From Incurvaria masculella (taxonomy: Eukaryota > Arthropoda > Insecta > Lepidoptera > Incurvariidae), in the NCBI GenBank assembly GCA_946894095.1, contig OX335649.1, forward strand, positions 19,176,001 through 19,240,000: 64,000 nucleotides of DNA, in the 5' to 3' direction. Shown one piece after another: positions 34,698-45,745 of this stretch. The notes beneath the pieces were generated by a model. That model ran no database searches, was not told the DNA's origin, and saw only the letters and a list, made by a program, of their open reading frames with translations. How positions within the stretch are numbered: position 1 is the stretch's first letter; every line of letters begins with the position of its first letter. A program made the position numbers and the translations under genes.

Positions 34698-35622
34698 TTA
34701 TTGAGAGCAAGAAAAAAATATGTGGTCAAGGTTTCCCTCATCTAATCCACATTCACAGAGGGAAGTATCTCCAATGTGGATCTTAGTTAGAAATATTGGG
34801 GTACAACAATGCCCCAATCGCATTCTACATATAACGGAAGTTTCCTTTTTAGACAGTTTTTTGATATTTAGAAAACCACGGTTTTGTCGGAATTTCTGGT
34901 TGTAATGCAGCAAAATGTTTACCTTTCGATCTTCTGGATCGAATCCATTAAATTGACCAGCGCTTGTATAGACTTTGTTTGGGTAAAGACAATCAATCAG
35001 AGGGTTGAATTGAATAATAAGTGAGTTCACCAGACTCTATCGCTCTTTTGGCTAAACCGTCAACCAGTTCATTGGATTCAATGCCAACATGGCTTGGAAT
35101 CCAAGCCAAAACAATTTCCATGTCATCGGCATTGCACTGGGCAAGACAGTGTTTGATGGAGAGAACAATATTATGGGGTTTATTTTTGAAAGGGTTTTGG
35201 TGTAAAGCCTTAAGGCAACTGAGGGAGTCGGTAAGGATAACAGTTTTTTTAAGATTAGATGACCTTATGTAAGTTACAGCACCAAGTATAGCCACACATA
35301 CTCCAGTAAAAACCGACGCCTCTGGAGGACACTTCCATGATCTGGAAACATTGATGTTCGTATGAATGAAAGCTGCTCCAACACATCCATCTCTGGATAA
35401 TTTGGAAGCATCAGTATAAATATTTTGCCAGAGAGGCCACTTTTGAGAGGAGACTTTATTGAATATTTTATCAGCGTTGATCGATTCTTTGTCAATTCCT
35501 ATGAAAAATTCTATTTTTGGTTTAAAAATAATGGAGGCAAAGGGAAAATTATATGGAGGGTGTTTATAGCAAAGAATACAGTTTATGGTTATTCCATAGA
35601 TTTTAAAGTTATATTCAGATTG
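34698..35622 (-). pseudogene. LINE (non-LTR retrotransposon) RNase H and C-terminus
   Basis: On the minus strand one frame is open from about 35620 down to 34994. It reads IYTDASKLSRDGCVGAAF, TDSLSCLKALHQNP and LAWIPSHVGIESNELVDG: the start of a LINE RNase H domain with its D (YTDAS), D (TDS) and the WIPSHVGIxxNE...D block. After a frameshift near 35000 the next frame reads RMRLGHCCTPIFLTKI and CECGLDEGNLDHIFFSC, the Cys/His-rich C-terminal segment of jockey- and I-like LINEs. The endonuclease and reverse transcriptase are missing: a MITE-like GGGCGGACTAAC sequence abuts the upstream edge. It is a 5'-truncated, frameshifted fragment. The exact clade is not certain. Confidence 0.85.
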
Positions 35623-35657
35623 GGCGGACTAACTTTAATACGCGGTTCATGCCGGGA

Positions 35658-35807
35658 CTTAGGGCCGAGTGCACGAAAGGGCAAAACATCAAAATCAACG
35701 TCTAAGTTTATACATAATATTAGATATATAAGATTAAACACGTCGCTTTGTAGGGAGAGTATGGAAGGAACTCCATGCGGTTCACTAAAAGTGACGTGTT
35801 TGAACAC
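35658..35807 (+). repeat. MITE, GGCCGAGTGCACGAAAG family
   Basis: TTAGGGCCGAGTGCACGAAA, AAAATCAACGTCTAAG, AAACACGTCGCTTTGT, TATGGAAGGAACTCCATGC and CACTAAAAGTGACGTGTTTG. The left neighbour at 35625-35645 (GGGCGGACTAACTTTAATAC) belongs to the GTCGTATTCAGAG MITE family. Confidence 0.75.
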
Positions 35808-35919
35808 CGAAAAAGTGAGTAAATGTCAAGCCAAGACATAAGAAGACTCGCTAGCTATAAACGTTACTTGTTTCAAAATGTCGGTGGTAAGCTTAAGTGC
35901 CAGAGAGAGCTGACTTGTC

Positions 35920-36297
35920 TTTTTTTTATGTGACTGGCCATGGATGGCTAATACCACACCTTCTGTCATGGTATTAGCCCAACACACCACATGGGAACTA
36001 GGTGCCATGCCAGGACCTTCCTTATAATGCACGGCTTCAATGAACTGGATGGAAAACACGGACAATTTTCATTGCCGCTTCGACCATCGTTCATCCAATG
36101 CTATGGTACCAACCCGGGCGGGATAAACCCTACCACCTAGTAAGTAAGGAAGGGGACCTACAGTTTAACGTGGAATCCGAACCACGGCCAGCCTCTCTCA
36201 ACGGTCGAATGGTCACCCATCCAAGACCTGACCGGACCCAGCGTTGCTTAACTTCGGAGAGCGATCGCCGAAGTGTCGCGCCACTGGGTCATTGAGG
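35920..36297 (-). repeat. 5S-rRNA-headed SINE, complete
   Basis: Read in reverse, the element starts with a head containing CCGAAGTTAAGCAACGCTGG, GTCCGGTCAGG and TCTTGGATGGGTGACC (36211-36258 on the + strand). That is the internal promoter region (A box, intermediate element, C box) of 5S rRNA, as in SINE3-class elements. It is followed by the common SINE body (CGTGGTTCGGATTCCACG, GGTAGGGTTTATCCCGCC, TCCATCCAGTTCATTGAAGC, AGGTCCTGGCATGGCACC) and an A tail (T run at 35920-35927). CTTGTC on both sides (35914-35919 and 36298-36303) is the target-site duplication. The insertion splits a unit of the roughly 290-bp satellite. Confidence 0.9.
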
Positions 36298-37210
36298 CTT
36301 GTCTATAGAATAATAATAATATGATGTAACTGGCAAACTTATTGTTTCGTGGGTCACTTGCTATATGCACAAATGAGCCACCATAACTGAGCATGCACGC
36401 GGTTCAATGTTTCATTCACTTTGGTTTATCAAGACTTTTATGATTAATTATTTAATCGCATTTGTTAATACACTTTGTCAGCCCGTCATGTTGATTACTA
36501 AATGTCAAGTAAAGACATAATATGACTCGCTATATACGTTACTAGTCTCAAAAATTCGGTGGTAACCTTAAGTGAAAGGGAGAGCTGACTTGTCTATAGA
36601 ATAATAATAATATAATGTAACTGGTAAACTTATTGTTTCGTGTGTCACTTGCTAGGTGCACAAATGAGCCACCATAACTGAGCATGCACGCGGTTCAATG
36701 TTTCATTCACTTTGGTTTATCAAGACTTTTATGATTAATTATTTAATCGCATTTGTTAAACACTTTGTCAGCACTTCACGTTGCTTAGTAAATGTCAAGC
36801 AAAGACATAAGCAGACTAGCTAGATATATACGTTACTTGTTTCAAAATGTCGATGGTAACCTTAAGTGAAAGGGAGAGCTGACGTATATAGAATAATAAT
36901 AATATAATGTAACTGGTAAACTTTTGTTTCGTGGGTCACTTGCTAGGTGCACAAATGAGCCACCAGAACTGAGCATGCACGCGGTTCAATGTTTCATTCA
37001 CTTTGGTCCTTCAAGATTTATATGATTACTTATTTAATCGAATTTGTTAAGACACTTTGTCAGCCCGTCACGTCGCTTAGTAAATGTCAAGTAAAGACAT
37101 AATAAGAATCGCTAGCTATATACGTTACTTGTTTGAAGATTTCGGTGGTAAACTTAAGTGCCAGGGAGAGCTGACTTACCTATAGAATAATAATATAATT
37201 TAACTGGTAA

Positions 37211-37323
37211 ATAATGTTTTGAAAACTTACGGTTTTCCTGTGTGCAATGCAGTGCTTGGCCGAAACATGTTGGCCAAGCACGGCATTGAACACCGGAAAA
37301 CCGTAAGTTTTCCAAAACATTAT
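37211..37323. mobile_element. Palindromic MITE, 113 bp
   Basis: Arms of about 52 bp (ATAATGTTTTGAAAACTTAC, GGTTTTCCTGTG, AGTGCTTGGCC against the mirror) with a short centre GAAACATGTT. Only a few mismatches separate the arms. It interrupts a unit of the 290-bp satellite after AACTGGTAA. Confidence 0.85.
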
Positions 37324-37920
37324 GTACAGTTAACCGGTAAAGTTATTCTTTCATGGGTCACTTGCTAGGTGCACAAATGAGCCACCAGAACTGAGCATGC
37401 ACGCGGTTCAATATTTCATTCACTTTGGTCCTTCAAGATTTATATGATTACTTATTTAATCGAATTTGTTAAGTCACTTTGTCAGTCCCGTCACGTTGCT
37501 TAATAAATGTCAAGCAAAGACATAAGACTCGCTAGATTTATAAGTTACTTGTTTCAAAATGTCGGTGGTAAGTTTAAGTGCCAGGGAAAACTGACTTGTC
37601 TATAGAATAATAATAATAATCATTTAATGTAACTGGTAAACGTCACGTGGGTCACTTACTAGATGCACAAATGAACCACCATAACTGAGCTTGCACTCGT
37701 TTCAAAGCTTCATTCACTTTGGTCCTTCAAGATTTATATGATTACTTATTTAATCGAATTTGTTAAGACACTTTGTCAGCCCGTCACGTTGCTTAGTAAA
37801 TATCAAGTAAAGACATAAGAAGACTCGCTAGCTATATAAGTTACTTGTTTGAAAATTTCGGTGGTAAGCTTAAGTGCCAGGGAGAGCTGACCTGTCTATA
37901 GAATAATATGTAACTGGTAT

Positions 37921-39433
37921 AGCACCAAGCTCACTTAACATTGTGCAATAATAGATACGCTGGGTTACTCACTGATTTAAATAAAATTGACGTTTTCGTA
38001 CTAAGTTTCCTGTTTTCTTCGAAGAATGTTCTATGTATATTAAATCGACTCTGAAACAAGGACAAAACAATTTAGGAAACTTTAACAGCTTTATTTCTTT
38101 AATAGAAACATTTTAACGTTTTCTTTCTTAAGTTAATTTGTCCTTGCTTGACGGTCGATTTTAAATACACATCATATTGCCTCCCTGATATTTACATTTC
38201 TGTTATCAATCAATTGTGTTATTTACATTTTACTACTGAAAACAACGTGGTGATCCCACATTTTTTTCGTGTGTTTGTCATTTCAACTTGTGCATGGACG
38301 GTGCCCAAATTGTTGGTATGTGCGACGTAAACTGTCTTATTTGATCTCTAATGATAGCGGTCTCTTCTACACTTCATAGGAATTACAGAAAGAAAATGTA
38401 ACGAAATCAACCAAATGTTACAAGTGTTTCGTGTAGTATGAATCCTACCCCTCCCGACGCGTCTCTCCACATCTTTCCGCTCACTCTCGGTTTTTGGCTC
38501 AGGCGCTTTCTTTACCGCGAACATGTTATAAATCTTGCCTCTTGAAGTTTTTATCGTTGTCCGAAAATAAATTGTTCTTACTTATGCTAATCAAAAGAAG
38601 TTGTAGGAGAGCAAATATCACGAAAACATAACCCATAATATTTTGTTTTATTCTTTGTGCTGGTCACTGACATTTAAATTTGTTCGAAGACGGATTAAAG
38701 CTCTTCTTTTCAACTAAACTTTCTTTTAACTGCATCATGGAGTACATATTTGATCTAAAAACTCGTAAATAAAACTTGTCAGGAATAATAGTTCTGAAGT
38801 TTTTAAGGTGTGGTCGCTCATGCAAAATCTATAACAACCTTTGAGTTTTCTTCCCCATTAGAGTGCAATGATACAAGATAAAATTTGATGTTTGATGACG
38901 TCAGGCGAAATTGTTTCACTTTCATCTGTGACTTTAAATTTGTGTTCGTTCGTGAGTGTATATACTGATACGCAGCATCTTCTAGAGTATGTGGCGCACA
39001 CAAACGGGCCGAATCGTTTGTGATGCTTGCAGATTTGAGCGCGCAATCTTCAGGGCGCTTTTTTACGCTTTAAGCACTCTAATCGTTAACAGTTCTAATC
39101 GGACCACGATGTTGTTATTCTGTGACGTGACAGAAAACTGACAGTTGAAATCAGTGAAATCTGTCATTCACAGCCTCGTTAGTTTTTAAATTTAATGATT
39201 AGTACTTGCCTATAACTCTAATTCTTGTTTGACGATGATAATCATATTGTCGTGTTAAGTTTACCCTTGTTGCCCGAGCTTCAAGGCAGGTAACCAGCGT
39301 GGGCGATCGCTGAGCTAGCGGCGGGTTGGGCATCTCGTCGAGTTAGGCAGGCGCTGCGTTCTACCACATCACATTGCTATCACTCCGGTACTAGGGACTG
39401 GGAGCTCTCGTGACGGCGGATGTCTTCCAGTCG
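37921..39433. other. No gene; foldback remnant
   Basis: At about 38042-38166, AAATCGACTCTGAAACAAGG and TTGTCCTTGCTTGACGGTCG with GATTTTAAA form the outer ends of the tRNA-like foldback family (compare 63601-63914) around an unrelated middle. The rest is AT-rich. The CG-richer part from 39270 precedes the possible exon at 39434. Confidence 0.5.
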
Positions 39434-39571
39434 TCAGCGCGCTCGAACATGCGGCGCGCGAGCTTCACTGATGGCCAAAGCGAATTCTTCCACCGAGGCT
39501 GCTTCAACACGAAAGATATTTGTCATGGCTGCTTCTTGATACTCGACCACGTTTTGAAAATTGATAAGAGC
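39434..39571 (-). CDS. Possible terminal exon, unrecognised
   Basis: The minus frame is open for 45 codons and ends in a stop at 39434-39436. It reads NFQNVVEYQEAAMTNIFRVE, AASVEEFALAISEARAPHVR. The composition (E, A, V rich) and a higher GC content than the surroundings are protein-like, but no family was recognised. Upstream in the same frame is an immediate stop, with a weak acceptor-like ATGCTGAG. It could be a last exon, a transposon fragment or chance. Confidence 0.2.
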   Translation of the reverse strand, partial: ALINFQNVVEYQEAAMTNIFRVEAASVEEFALAISEARAPHVRAR

Positions 39572-41436
39572 TCAGCATAGAAATATTGTTCTTTAAAATA
39601 GTTTTTAATAATAAATTTTTCATATTATTGCCCAATTTTTATTGATTCGTGATCACTAGTTAAATTGTTACCGAGTGGCAACAATAAAACCTACATTATA
39701 GTGTAATTTTAGCATGTTTCGATGTGATGTAATGATTATATATACACTAGCAATTCCCGGCTCCGGTGGGATCACATCAAAAACCTTTTATGAAAAGAAG
39801 TCACCTTTCAGCCCATAAACTATCTTTGCAAAAAATCACATTGCTACGTTACTACTCAGTCTGAACTTTACCAAGTGCTGATTTATTTTTAAGTGATCCC
39901 CACTTAGAGCCTTTATTATTAGAGTTCTGATTATCTTGTACTGGTATCAATTTCAAGATGCCAAGGCCCTTAATATTTGGCGATTAAACTAATCAGCAGT
40001 AGGTGAAAAACCTATGGTCGGGTTCGTTTTGCACATGTGGTGTGCCCCTTCCCCCGCCGACCGGTCTTCAGGCGGGGTCCTAACGCAAGTCGCGCAGACG
40101 GTGCTATCCCCTCCTCCCGCTTCACCTCCGCATGATGCGAGTGCATCGCGTTGGAATGTGCTACTTTTTGAATGCGACTATACTAGATCTCCCGTCTTAG
40201 CAAATAGCTGGGTATCAGCTATAGTATTAGTGGACCTTAAGTAACATTTTGAATAAAATAGGAATAGTGGATGACCTGTGTAATTTGTTTTTATAATTTA
40301 ATTTGTACCGACGCGCTATCAACCGCTCGCATCGCCAGCCCATGCTATTACTTTGTTATCGCTTAGTGTACTGACTTTATTTTTGCTCAGATCCTAAGGG
40401 TCTAAGCCTGATGTTAAATAACTTGTAACCTTTCTCAAGAAGTATAGGCTACTCAATAAAAAAAAAATCGAATCCAATTGGTAGTTCCAGAGATTAGTGT
40501 GTTTAACAAAACAAACTCTTTAGATTTAATATATTAGTATAGATATTTCAGTGTATCCATAATAAATAATGAAAGAAGATATCATAGTTTTATTTAAAAA
40601 AAAAATACCGCAATAAACACATGCTTTTTACAACCTGTTTAAAGTTCACTGCGAACCTTTGAGAGCTGCTAGAGGTTTACAGTTGAACATATATATTAAT
40701 AAGGTTATTTTCAACTAAAAAGGTTTGTGGATAAAAACACCCTCAAATGCAAAATGTCTATATTCAGAAGTCTCTAGGAAAGCATAGAAAGGATGAGAAG
40801 AGAGAGCGGGAGACTCAGATTGTCCTTTATACATATGCTGACACAGCCTTATGTAATCCAAATGCTCTGTTAGCAATAAACCATCGCCTGGACCTTTATT
40901 GGGTATATCTTCATACATTTAACTACCTTAAATAACTAATTTTGTTGATTAAATTATGGGAACAAGTGTTTCATGAATGCTGGTATCCCAAACCTTTGGT
41001 AGAATCTGTAACAATCATATTAATACTTAATGTTAATACCACAGAATAAGTTAATGTTAATACCTTGCATGGATGGCTCCATCATCTTTCATTAGATATC
41101 TAATGCAGGATATAGGTACAAATCTGAGCGGAATTTACCTTACCACAAAAAATCTTTGATTAATTGGTACTGAAAAGCAAATTTCTATTAAAGTTGGATA
41201 TTAATTAAAGAGGTGCACATCCTAGGCCTTTAACCCATGCTCAGGCACTATAGGCTGCTTTTATGGTTTAATGTTACTATGACATTGTTCAGACAATGCG
41301 GTCCCACTCTGTTTGGTTCTAGCCCAATACCAGAAAGAAAAAAGAGCAAGAATAACTTCACTGACGTTGCACAATTAACAAAACTAAAACGTTTTATCAG
41401 AAAAAGGAAGACAAAACTAAAATAGATGTTACCGGC
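39572..41436. other. No gene supported; repeat fragments
   Basis: At about 39747-39775, CTAGCAATTCCCGGCTCCGG looks like a reverse Helitron 3' end. At about 39927-40006 lies the repeat also seen at 1316-1410. The 76-codon frame at 40014 and the frames at 40715-40935 and 41237 have no recognisable similarity. Confidence 0.4.
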
Positions 41437-41441
41437 AATCT

Positions 41442-42447
41442 GTGCAACCCAGCATTGTATTGACCAAGTTAGTTAGTTTGGCAAAAATTGTTGTTAACAA
41501 AAGTGTCTATGTAAGTCGTTCCAGCTCGTCCCAGAAGTCCAGCATACCCTTTACATACGTCCCTACAGCATACGGAGTAGAGCATCGCTTCAAGGTCCTT
41601 GCCTGTGGTGACGCTTGGTTCGGGTCTCTCTCAACCATATCTTCCCCTAAAATATGGTTGAGAGAGGCGATGGCTGAACCCGGCGTGATGCTCGTGAACG
41701 GGTACTGTTTGTGGGGGCTGGCCTGCTCAATTGGCAACATGTTAGATGACGGACATAGGCTTTGCAAAATAAACCGATATTTGTCATGAACTATCGGATA
41801 CGGCATAAACGGTAGATTTGGTGAATTTATTAATTTAATGTATTCATATGTGATTTTTCTTTTATCATCAACGATAAATACTTGCTATTTATGTTACAAG
41901 GAATTAAAATAATGTATTCACACAAACGGGTACCAATAACCCGTATTTCTGTAAGCAGTGGCAAACAAATTTGTGATCTTAGACTTAGTGGACGTTGAAA
42001 AAATTCAACAAAGTTTCTTGTCAGTTCTTCTTCGCCGTGAATGCTGAACTGGCTAATGATAAAATATGACAAATCCGAGTGCAGTGTGCTGCCCGTGGAT
42101 GATGAATACATTCCCACAGGCCTCTGTAAGGGATCCCGGTGCTCCCAGAGCCTACACCCGTGGGTCGGTCACACTCTTGCACTTCAACAGTATATGGGCG
42201 GTTGTTTCCATTGTCTCCATGCAGCCACGACATAGAGGGCTGTCCCAGCTATGTGTTCAGATGCAAAAGCTTGTGCGTGAGGCGCTTATTGAGGGATGGG
42301 ATGACCTCTCTAAGTAAAGTTGTAAGTAATTTGATGTTTGTTTCCGAGTTTGACCATGGGCTTAGCAGAAAGGAGTGGTTGCGAACAGGGTTTTTGGTCA
42401 GCGATAATGGACCAGGAGGTACACAGAACTCTAACATTGTTATCTAA
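41442..42447. other. Open but unassigned frames
   Basis: Long overlapping frames occur on both strands (+ 41442-41789, - 41507-41806, + 42139-42447, - 42021-42233). The minus peptides (RTLKRCSTPYAVGTYVKG and SWLHGDNGNNRPYTVEV) look more protein-like than chance and could be a retroelement 3' domain, but no family is recognised and the two are separated by AT-rich DNA. ATATGACAAATCCGAGTGCA near 42064 is shared with about 28899, so at least part is a dispersed repeat. A 15-bp perfect hairpin lies at 41626-41666. Confidence 0.3.
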
Positions 42448-42620
42448 AACACAATTTTTTGCTCCTAGTGCTGATGTTTAGCTAGTGTTTGGGCTGCCTG
42501 CTTGGCTTTTCTTTTGGCTGGCCAATATGGAAGTAACAATGGCTATGATCATATTTATCATTTTTAAGCGTGAAATAAATTTTTTTTTTACTTGACTAAA
42601 CATCTCCGATTGCAAAACTT

Positions 42621-42722
42621 TACCGGGCGGAACTAACCCTACCGGATTGATCCTGCCCGGCTGGTACCTAATAAGTAATGAGACCTACAGTTAAATGTGG
42701 AATCAGAACCATGAACGACGAA
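42621..42722 (-). repeat. SINE body fragment
   Basis: Read in reverse: GGTTCTGATTCCACATTTAA, CTGTAGGTCTCATTACTTAT, GGTACCAGCCGGGC and GGTAGGGTTAGTTCCGCC. This is the middle of the SINE body, lacking head and tail. Confidence 0.6.
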
Positions 42723-43128
42723 TACCTTAGAGATAAATGGAGTGGATCCACTTGTATTCTTTTTACGTGGTGGAACCCACATAGCACCACATAGCACCAT
42801 CGTCTTAGTTGTTCCCGCTCCTGCGTGATGGTGTGAGTGGGATGGAGTTTTTTTTTGTAAGTATACAAGGCACCAACCTAAACTGTTTTATACTTCGGGC
42901 AGTTAATAAACTAAGAATCAAGGCTTTGGTAAACATTCATAAAAAAAGTAGGTTTTAAATTTTCTAGCAGTCCATGTACAAACCAGTGAGTGCTGTAGTC
43001 AAACTGCTAGACGCTTGAGGTCTGAGGCTTTGAATACAGCAATGCTTAACGATTCCCGGGTTTGAGATCAATAGGTTTCAATGTTTGTGACTTCATCTGA
43101 AGCTAAGATAAGAAGGTATAGGTATTTA

Positions 43129-43918
43129 TCTATCTATGCCATTATATAAAGAGGAAAGGTTTGATTGTTTGTGTATTTGAACCGAATAGGCTCTGAAACT
43201 ACTGAACTGATTTGAAAAATTATTTCACCGTTGGAAAGCTACAGTCTATCCGACGGACATAGGCTAGTTTTATCTTAAAAAAATTAGGGATCCTTACCAA
43301 AACTCCGATAACGTAACCCAAGGTGCAAAAAAATTACCAAGAATGTTCCTTACATCGCGTGCGCTGCGAAAACTATTCACGATAGAACAAAATGATGTAC
43401 TACAATTTTATAGAACACATCATTATCTACAAAAAATGTTGCGACAGCATACATCTAACTATTATAGTTATGTCACAATAAGTGTGCATTTATTTTTAAA
43501 TAAAAATCTAAATACCGCCGCTAGAAAAGGCTCTTTATTTGTACCTAGGTATTAATCCTTATCAAAATAAATAAATTATTATTTAAGACTGCATCATTAC
43601 CTTTATATTATTTTTTGAATTATTCGATTTGGACATTCCATTCGAAAGATATCAAGAGCTTAAAAATTAGAAAAAACCCCACTCGGCTAGCTATGCGTTT
43701 TAGAGTTTGTAGGTGTCACTCAGGGCTACGGGAGGGGAGTCGAGCCCACAAAATAAACTAGCCGCGCGGCTCATTCCCTAATTTTTTTTATTTCAATGTA
43801 GGGATTTGCTCTTTTTTTAGGAACTCTACGTAAAAAGGGTTTATTTGTGTATCATTGTGTCAAAAAACTTTTTTTAAAAATTATATTATGCCCGTGCAAA
43901 GCCGGGACGGGCTGCTAG
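43129..43918 (+). mobile_element. Candidate non-autonomous Helitron
   Basis: The 3' end is convincing: a hairpin GCCCGTGCAAAGCCGGG plus ACGGGC lies a few bases before CTAG at 43915-43918, with T next, as rolling-circle Helitrons end in a hairpin plus CTRR at an A|T target. The 5' end is less sure: a TC at 43129 after A, followed by TATGCCATTATATAAAGAGG, which suits the TC start. About 790 bp with no Rep/helicase coding. The 70-codon frame inside is not supported. Confidence 0.55.
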
Positions 43919-44504
43919 TAATAAATATAACTCATTTTACTCACATTTATGCTTTGGAGGTGTTATCGCTTTCAGTTAAACCTGAAGCCCTGAGGAAAAA
44001 AAATTGTAGAGGAGCACAGCATACCCTTGAAAATGCTGTGATTCAAGATTCCGCTGCACAAACAAGGATAACTACATACTGCAGCGTTCAGAGTGGGCGG
44101 CCTACTTTTAATACGCGGATTATGTCCGTATACTATCGCATTTTGTATGGTTAGTCCGGTGATAGGACGCGTATTCAATTGTAAACCGTTCACTCACGAC
44201 TGATAAAGAAAAAAGGATTGCTAACAGGGATATTTCCGACGTTTTCTAAATAATTCACTTGACAAACAATCTCAAGATGTAAACAACAACCGCTAAGTTC
44301 TTTATATTCTTTGGTGGTTGCTTTGTTTCGGCTGTCAAATGAAGGGCATTCAAAACGTGTCAATAATTATGCAACATTGAATAAGATCGTCGTAGCAATT
44401 TCGGTCTTGTTACTATGCTGAATAAGGAACTCTTTGACTTATGGTTTCATTCATACCACTATGGGCTATTCGCACAATACTCTGACAGAATAATCTCGCG
44501 CTCA
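43919..44504. other. No gene; MITE fragment
   Basis: GTTCAGAGTGGGCGGCCTAC (about 44086) and GGTTAGTCCGGTGATAGG (about 44149) with CGCGTATTCAATTG are a diverged member of the GTCGTATTCAGAG MITE family. Otherwise nothing is recognised. Confidence 0.45.
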
Positions 44505-44799
44505 CAAAATTGAGACGGTCGAAAGTGGCGTGCGAGTATACGCTTTAATTGTCTATCAATAAGGGCGCTTATCGTATGAAATATTTTTGCATTATATGAT
44601 ATGCATGGTTTTCTTTTTTTGTTAAATAAAGATCATAACATTATACGTTGTGACTATTATACGTTCTGCATGATGCAGTAACATTATACGTTGTGACTAT
44701 TATACGTTATGCATGGAGAAATAAGTAATTTAATGTTTTGGACTTCTTCATGCACTACGTATAAGATTATACGATCTGCCGATTATACGTTGTGCATGG

Positions 44800-45040
44800 T
44801 GTAGCGACCTAGCGCCCTCTACTGAGAGCTGCTAGTTTCGCATGCCACAAATGCAACCAACAGATGCAATAGAAGCTAGTTAACATGGCGGGCGCTAGAT
44901 GGCTACCAGCCAGACACTATATCGCACTAACGAAGTTTCCCAGCGAGATAACACATATACAACATTCAAATCACGACTAGAGGAGAGCAGCTGCGCAGCC
45001 GTGGGTCTCAAGACCTGACCCACCTTTTCATCTCTCCACA
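44800..45040 (+). mobile_element. Mini-LTR retrotransposon, LTR 1
   Basis: A 241-bp LTR beginning TGTAGCGACCTAGCGCC and ending TTTTCATCTCTCCACA (TG...CA ends). It is preceded by ATGG at 44796-44799, which is repeated after LTR 3 (46451-46454) as a 4-bp target-site duplication. Confidence 0.9.
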
Positions 45041-45504
45041 GTGGTGACCCCGACGTGATTCAGCAACAACAACCACGCCTCCTCTAGTCACAACAAGGTA
45101 TACTTCAGCAGTCACGACAGTTGCTACCGGCCTCCCACCAGCGGGTCTCACCGGTAGTAACTCAAGCATGTCGTCATCCAGCATCACTCCAACCCAGCAG
45201 AAGAAAATCAGCACCATCGTCCTAAGTAGGTGTATCGATACGCCAACTAGGACGCCGGTAACATCATCACCTCCAGCAGCCGTCGCCCAGCATCACGACC
45301 GACTCACCGCGTCGCACTGGGCACCTCCGGCAGCCGTCACCCAGCATCACGACCGACTCACCGCGTCGCACTGGGCACCTCCGGCGCTCCGTCATCCAGC
45401 ACCACGACCAACTCACCGCGTCACACTGGACACTGACGACCAGCACCGAAACCAGCAGCAACATCGTCTTCATGGCAACTTGCCATTCGACTGGGGGAAA
45501 GTGA
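45041..45504 (+). mobile_element. Mini-LTR retrotransposon, internal region 1
   Basis: A 464-bp interior. One base after LTR 1 is TGGTGACCCCGACGTGATT (45042-45060), a typical TGG-starting primer-binding site. The right edge is the polypurine tract GGGGGAAAGTGA (45493-45504), directly before LTR 2. There is no pol, so the element depends on another element's enzymes (TRIM type). A 113-codon frame starts at ATG 45168 (MSSSSITPTQQKKISTIVLS), carries about three copies of a 54-bp repeat (AQHHDRLTASHWAPP) and runs into LTR 2. It may be a relic of gag. Confidence 0.85.
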
Positions 45505-45745
45505 TGTAGCGACCTAGCGCCCTCTACTGAGAGCTGCTAGTTTCGCATGCCACAAATGCAACCAACAGATGCAATAGAAGCTAGTTAACATGGCGGGCGC
45601 TAGATGGCTACCAGCCAGACACTATATCGCACTAACGAAGTTTCCCAGCGAGATAACACATATACAACATTCAAATCACGACTAGAGGAGAGCAGCTGCG
45701 CAGCCGTGGGTCTCAAGACCTGACCCACCTTTTCATCTCTCCACA
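45505..45745 (+). mobile_element. Mini-LTR retrotransposon, LTR 2
   Basis: Appears identical to LTR 1, exactly 705 bp downstream. It is shared by the two internal regions. Confidence 0.9.

Larger units (their letters stand above)
35815..37920. repeat. About 290-bp tandem satellite, six copies
   Basis: Units start at TAAATGTCAAGYAAAGACAT near 35820, 36500, 36789, 37081, 37504 and 37797. Shared landmarks are TCGGTGGTAA, AGAGCTGAC, TATAGAATAATAATA, CACTTGCTAGGTGCACAAATG, GAGCATGCACGCGGTTC and ATTTAATCG. Spacing is 289-293 bp for uninterrupted units. The first unit is stretched by a SINE (35920-36297) and the fourth by a palindromic MITE (37211-37323). The last unit is cut near 37920. No coding content. 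Confidence 0.9.

Noticed and set aside
36211..36258. Genuine 5S rRNA gene
   Set aside because: Only the internal promoter part matches; the flanks are SINE body and there is an A tail and target duplication.
43010..43075. Another tRNA-headed SINE
   Set aside because: GTCAAACTGCTAGACGCTTG and a TTTGAATAC look loosely like A and B boxes, but no body sequence follows and the match is too weak.
45267..45473. Minus-strand 68-codon frame in the mini-LTR element
   Set aside because: A shadow created by the 54-bp internal repeats; the strand of the element is set by the primer-binding site and polypurine tract.
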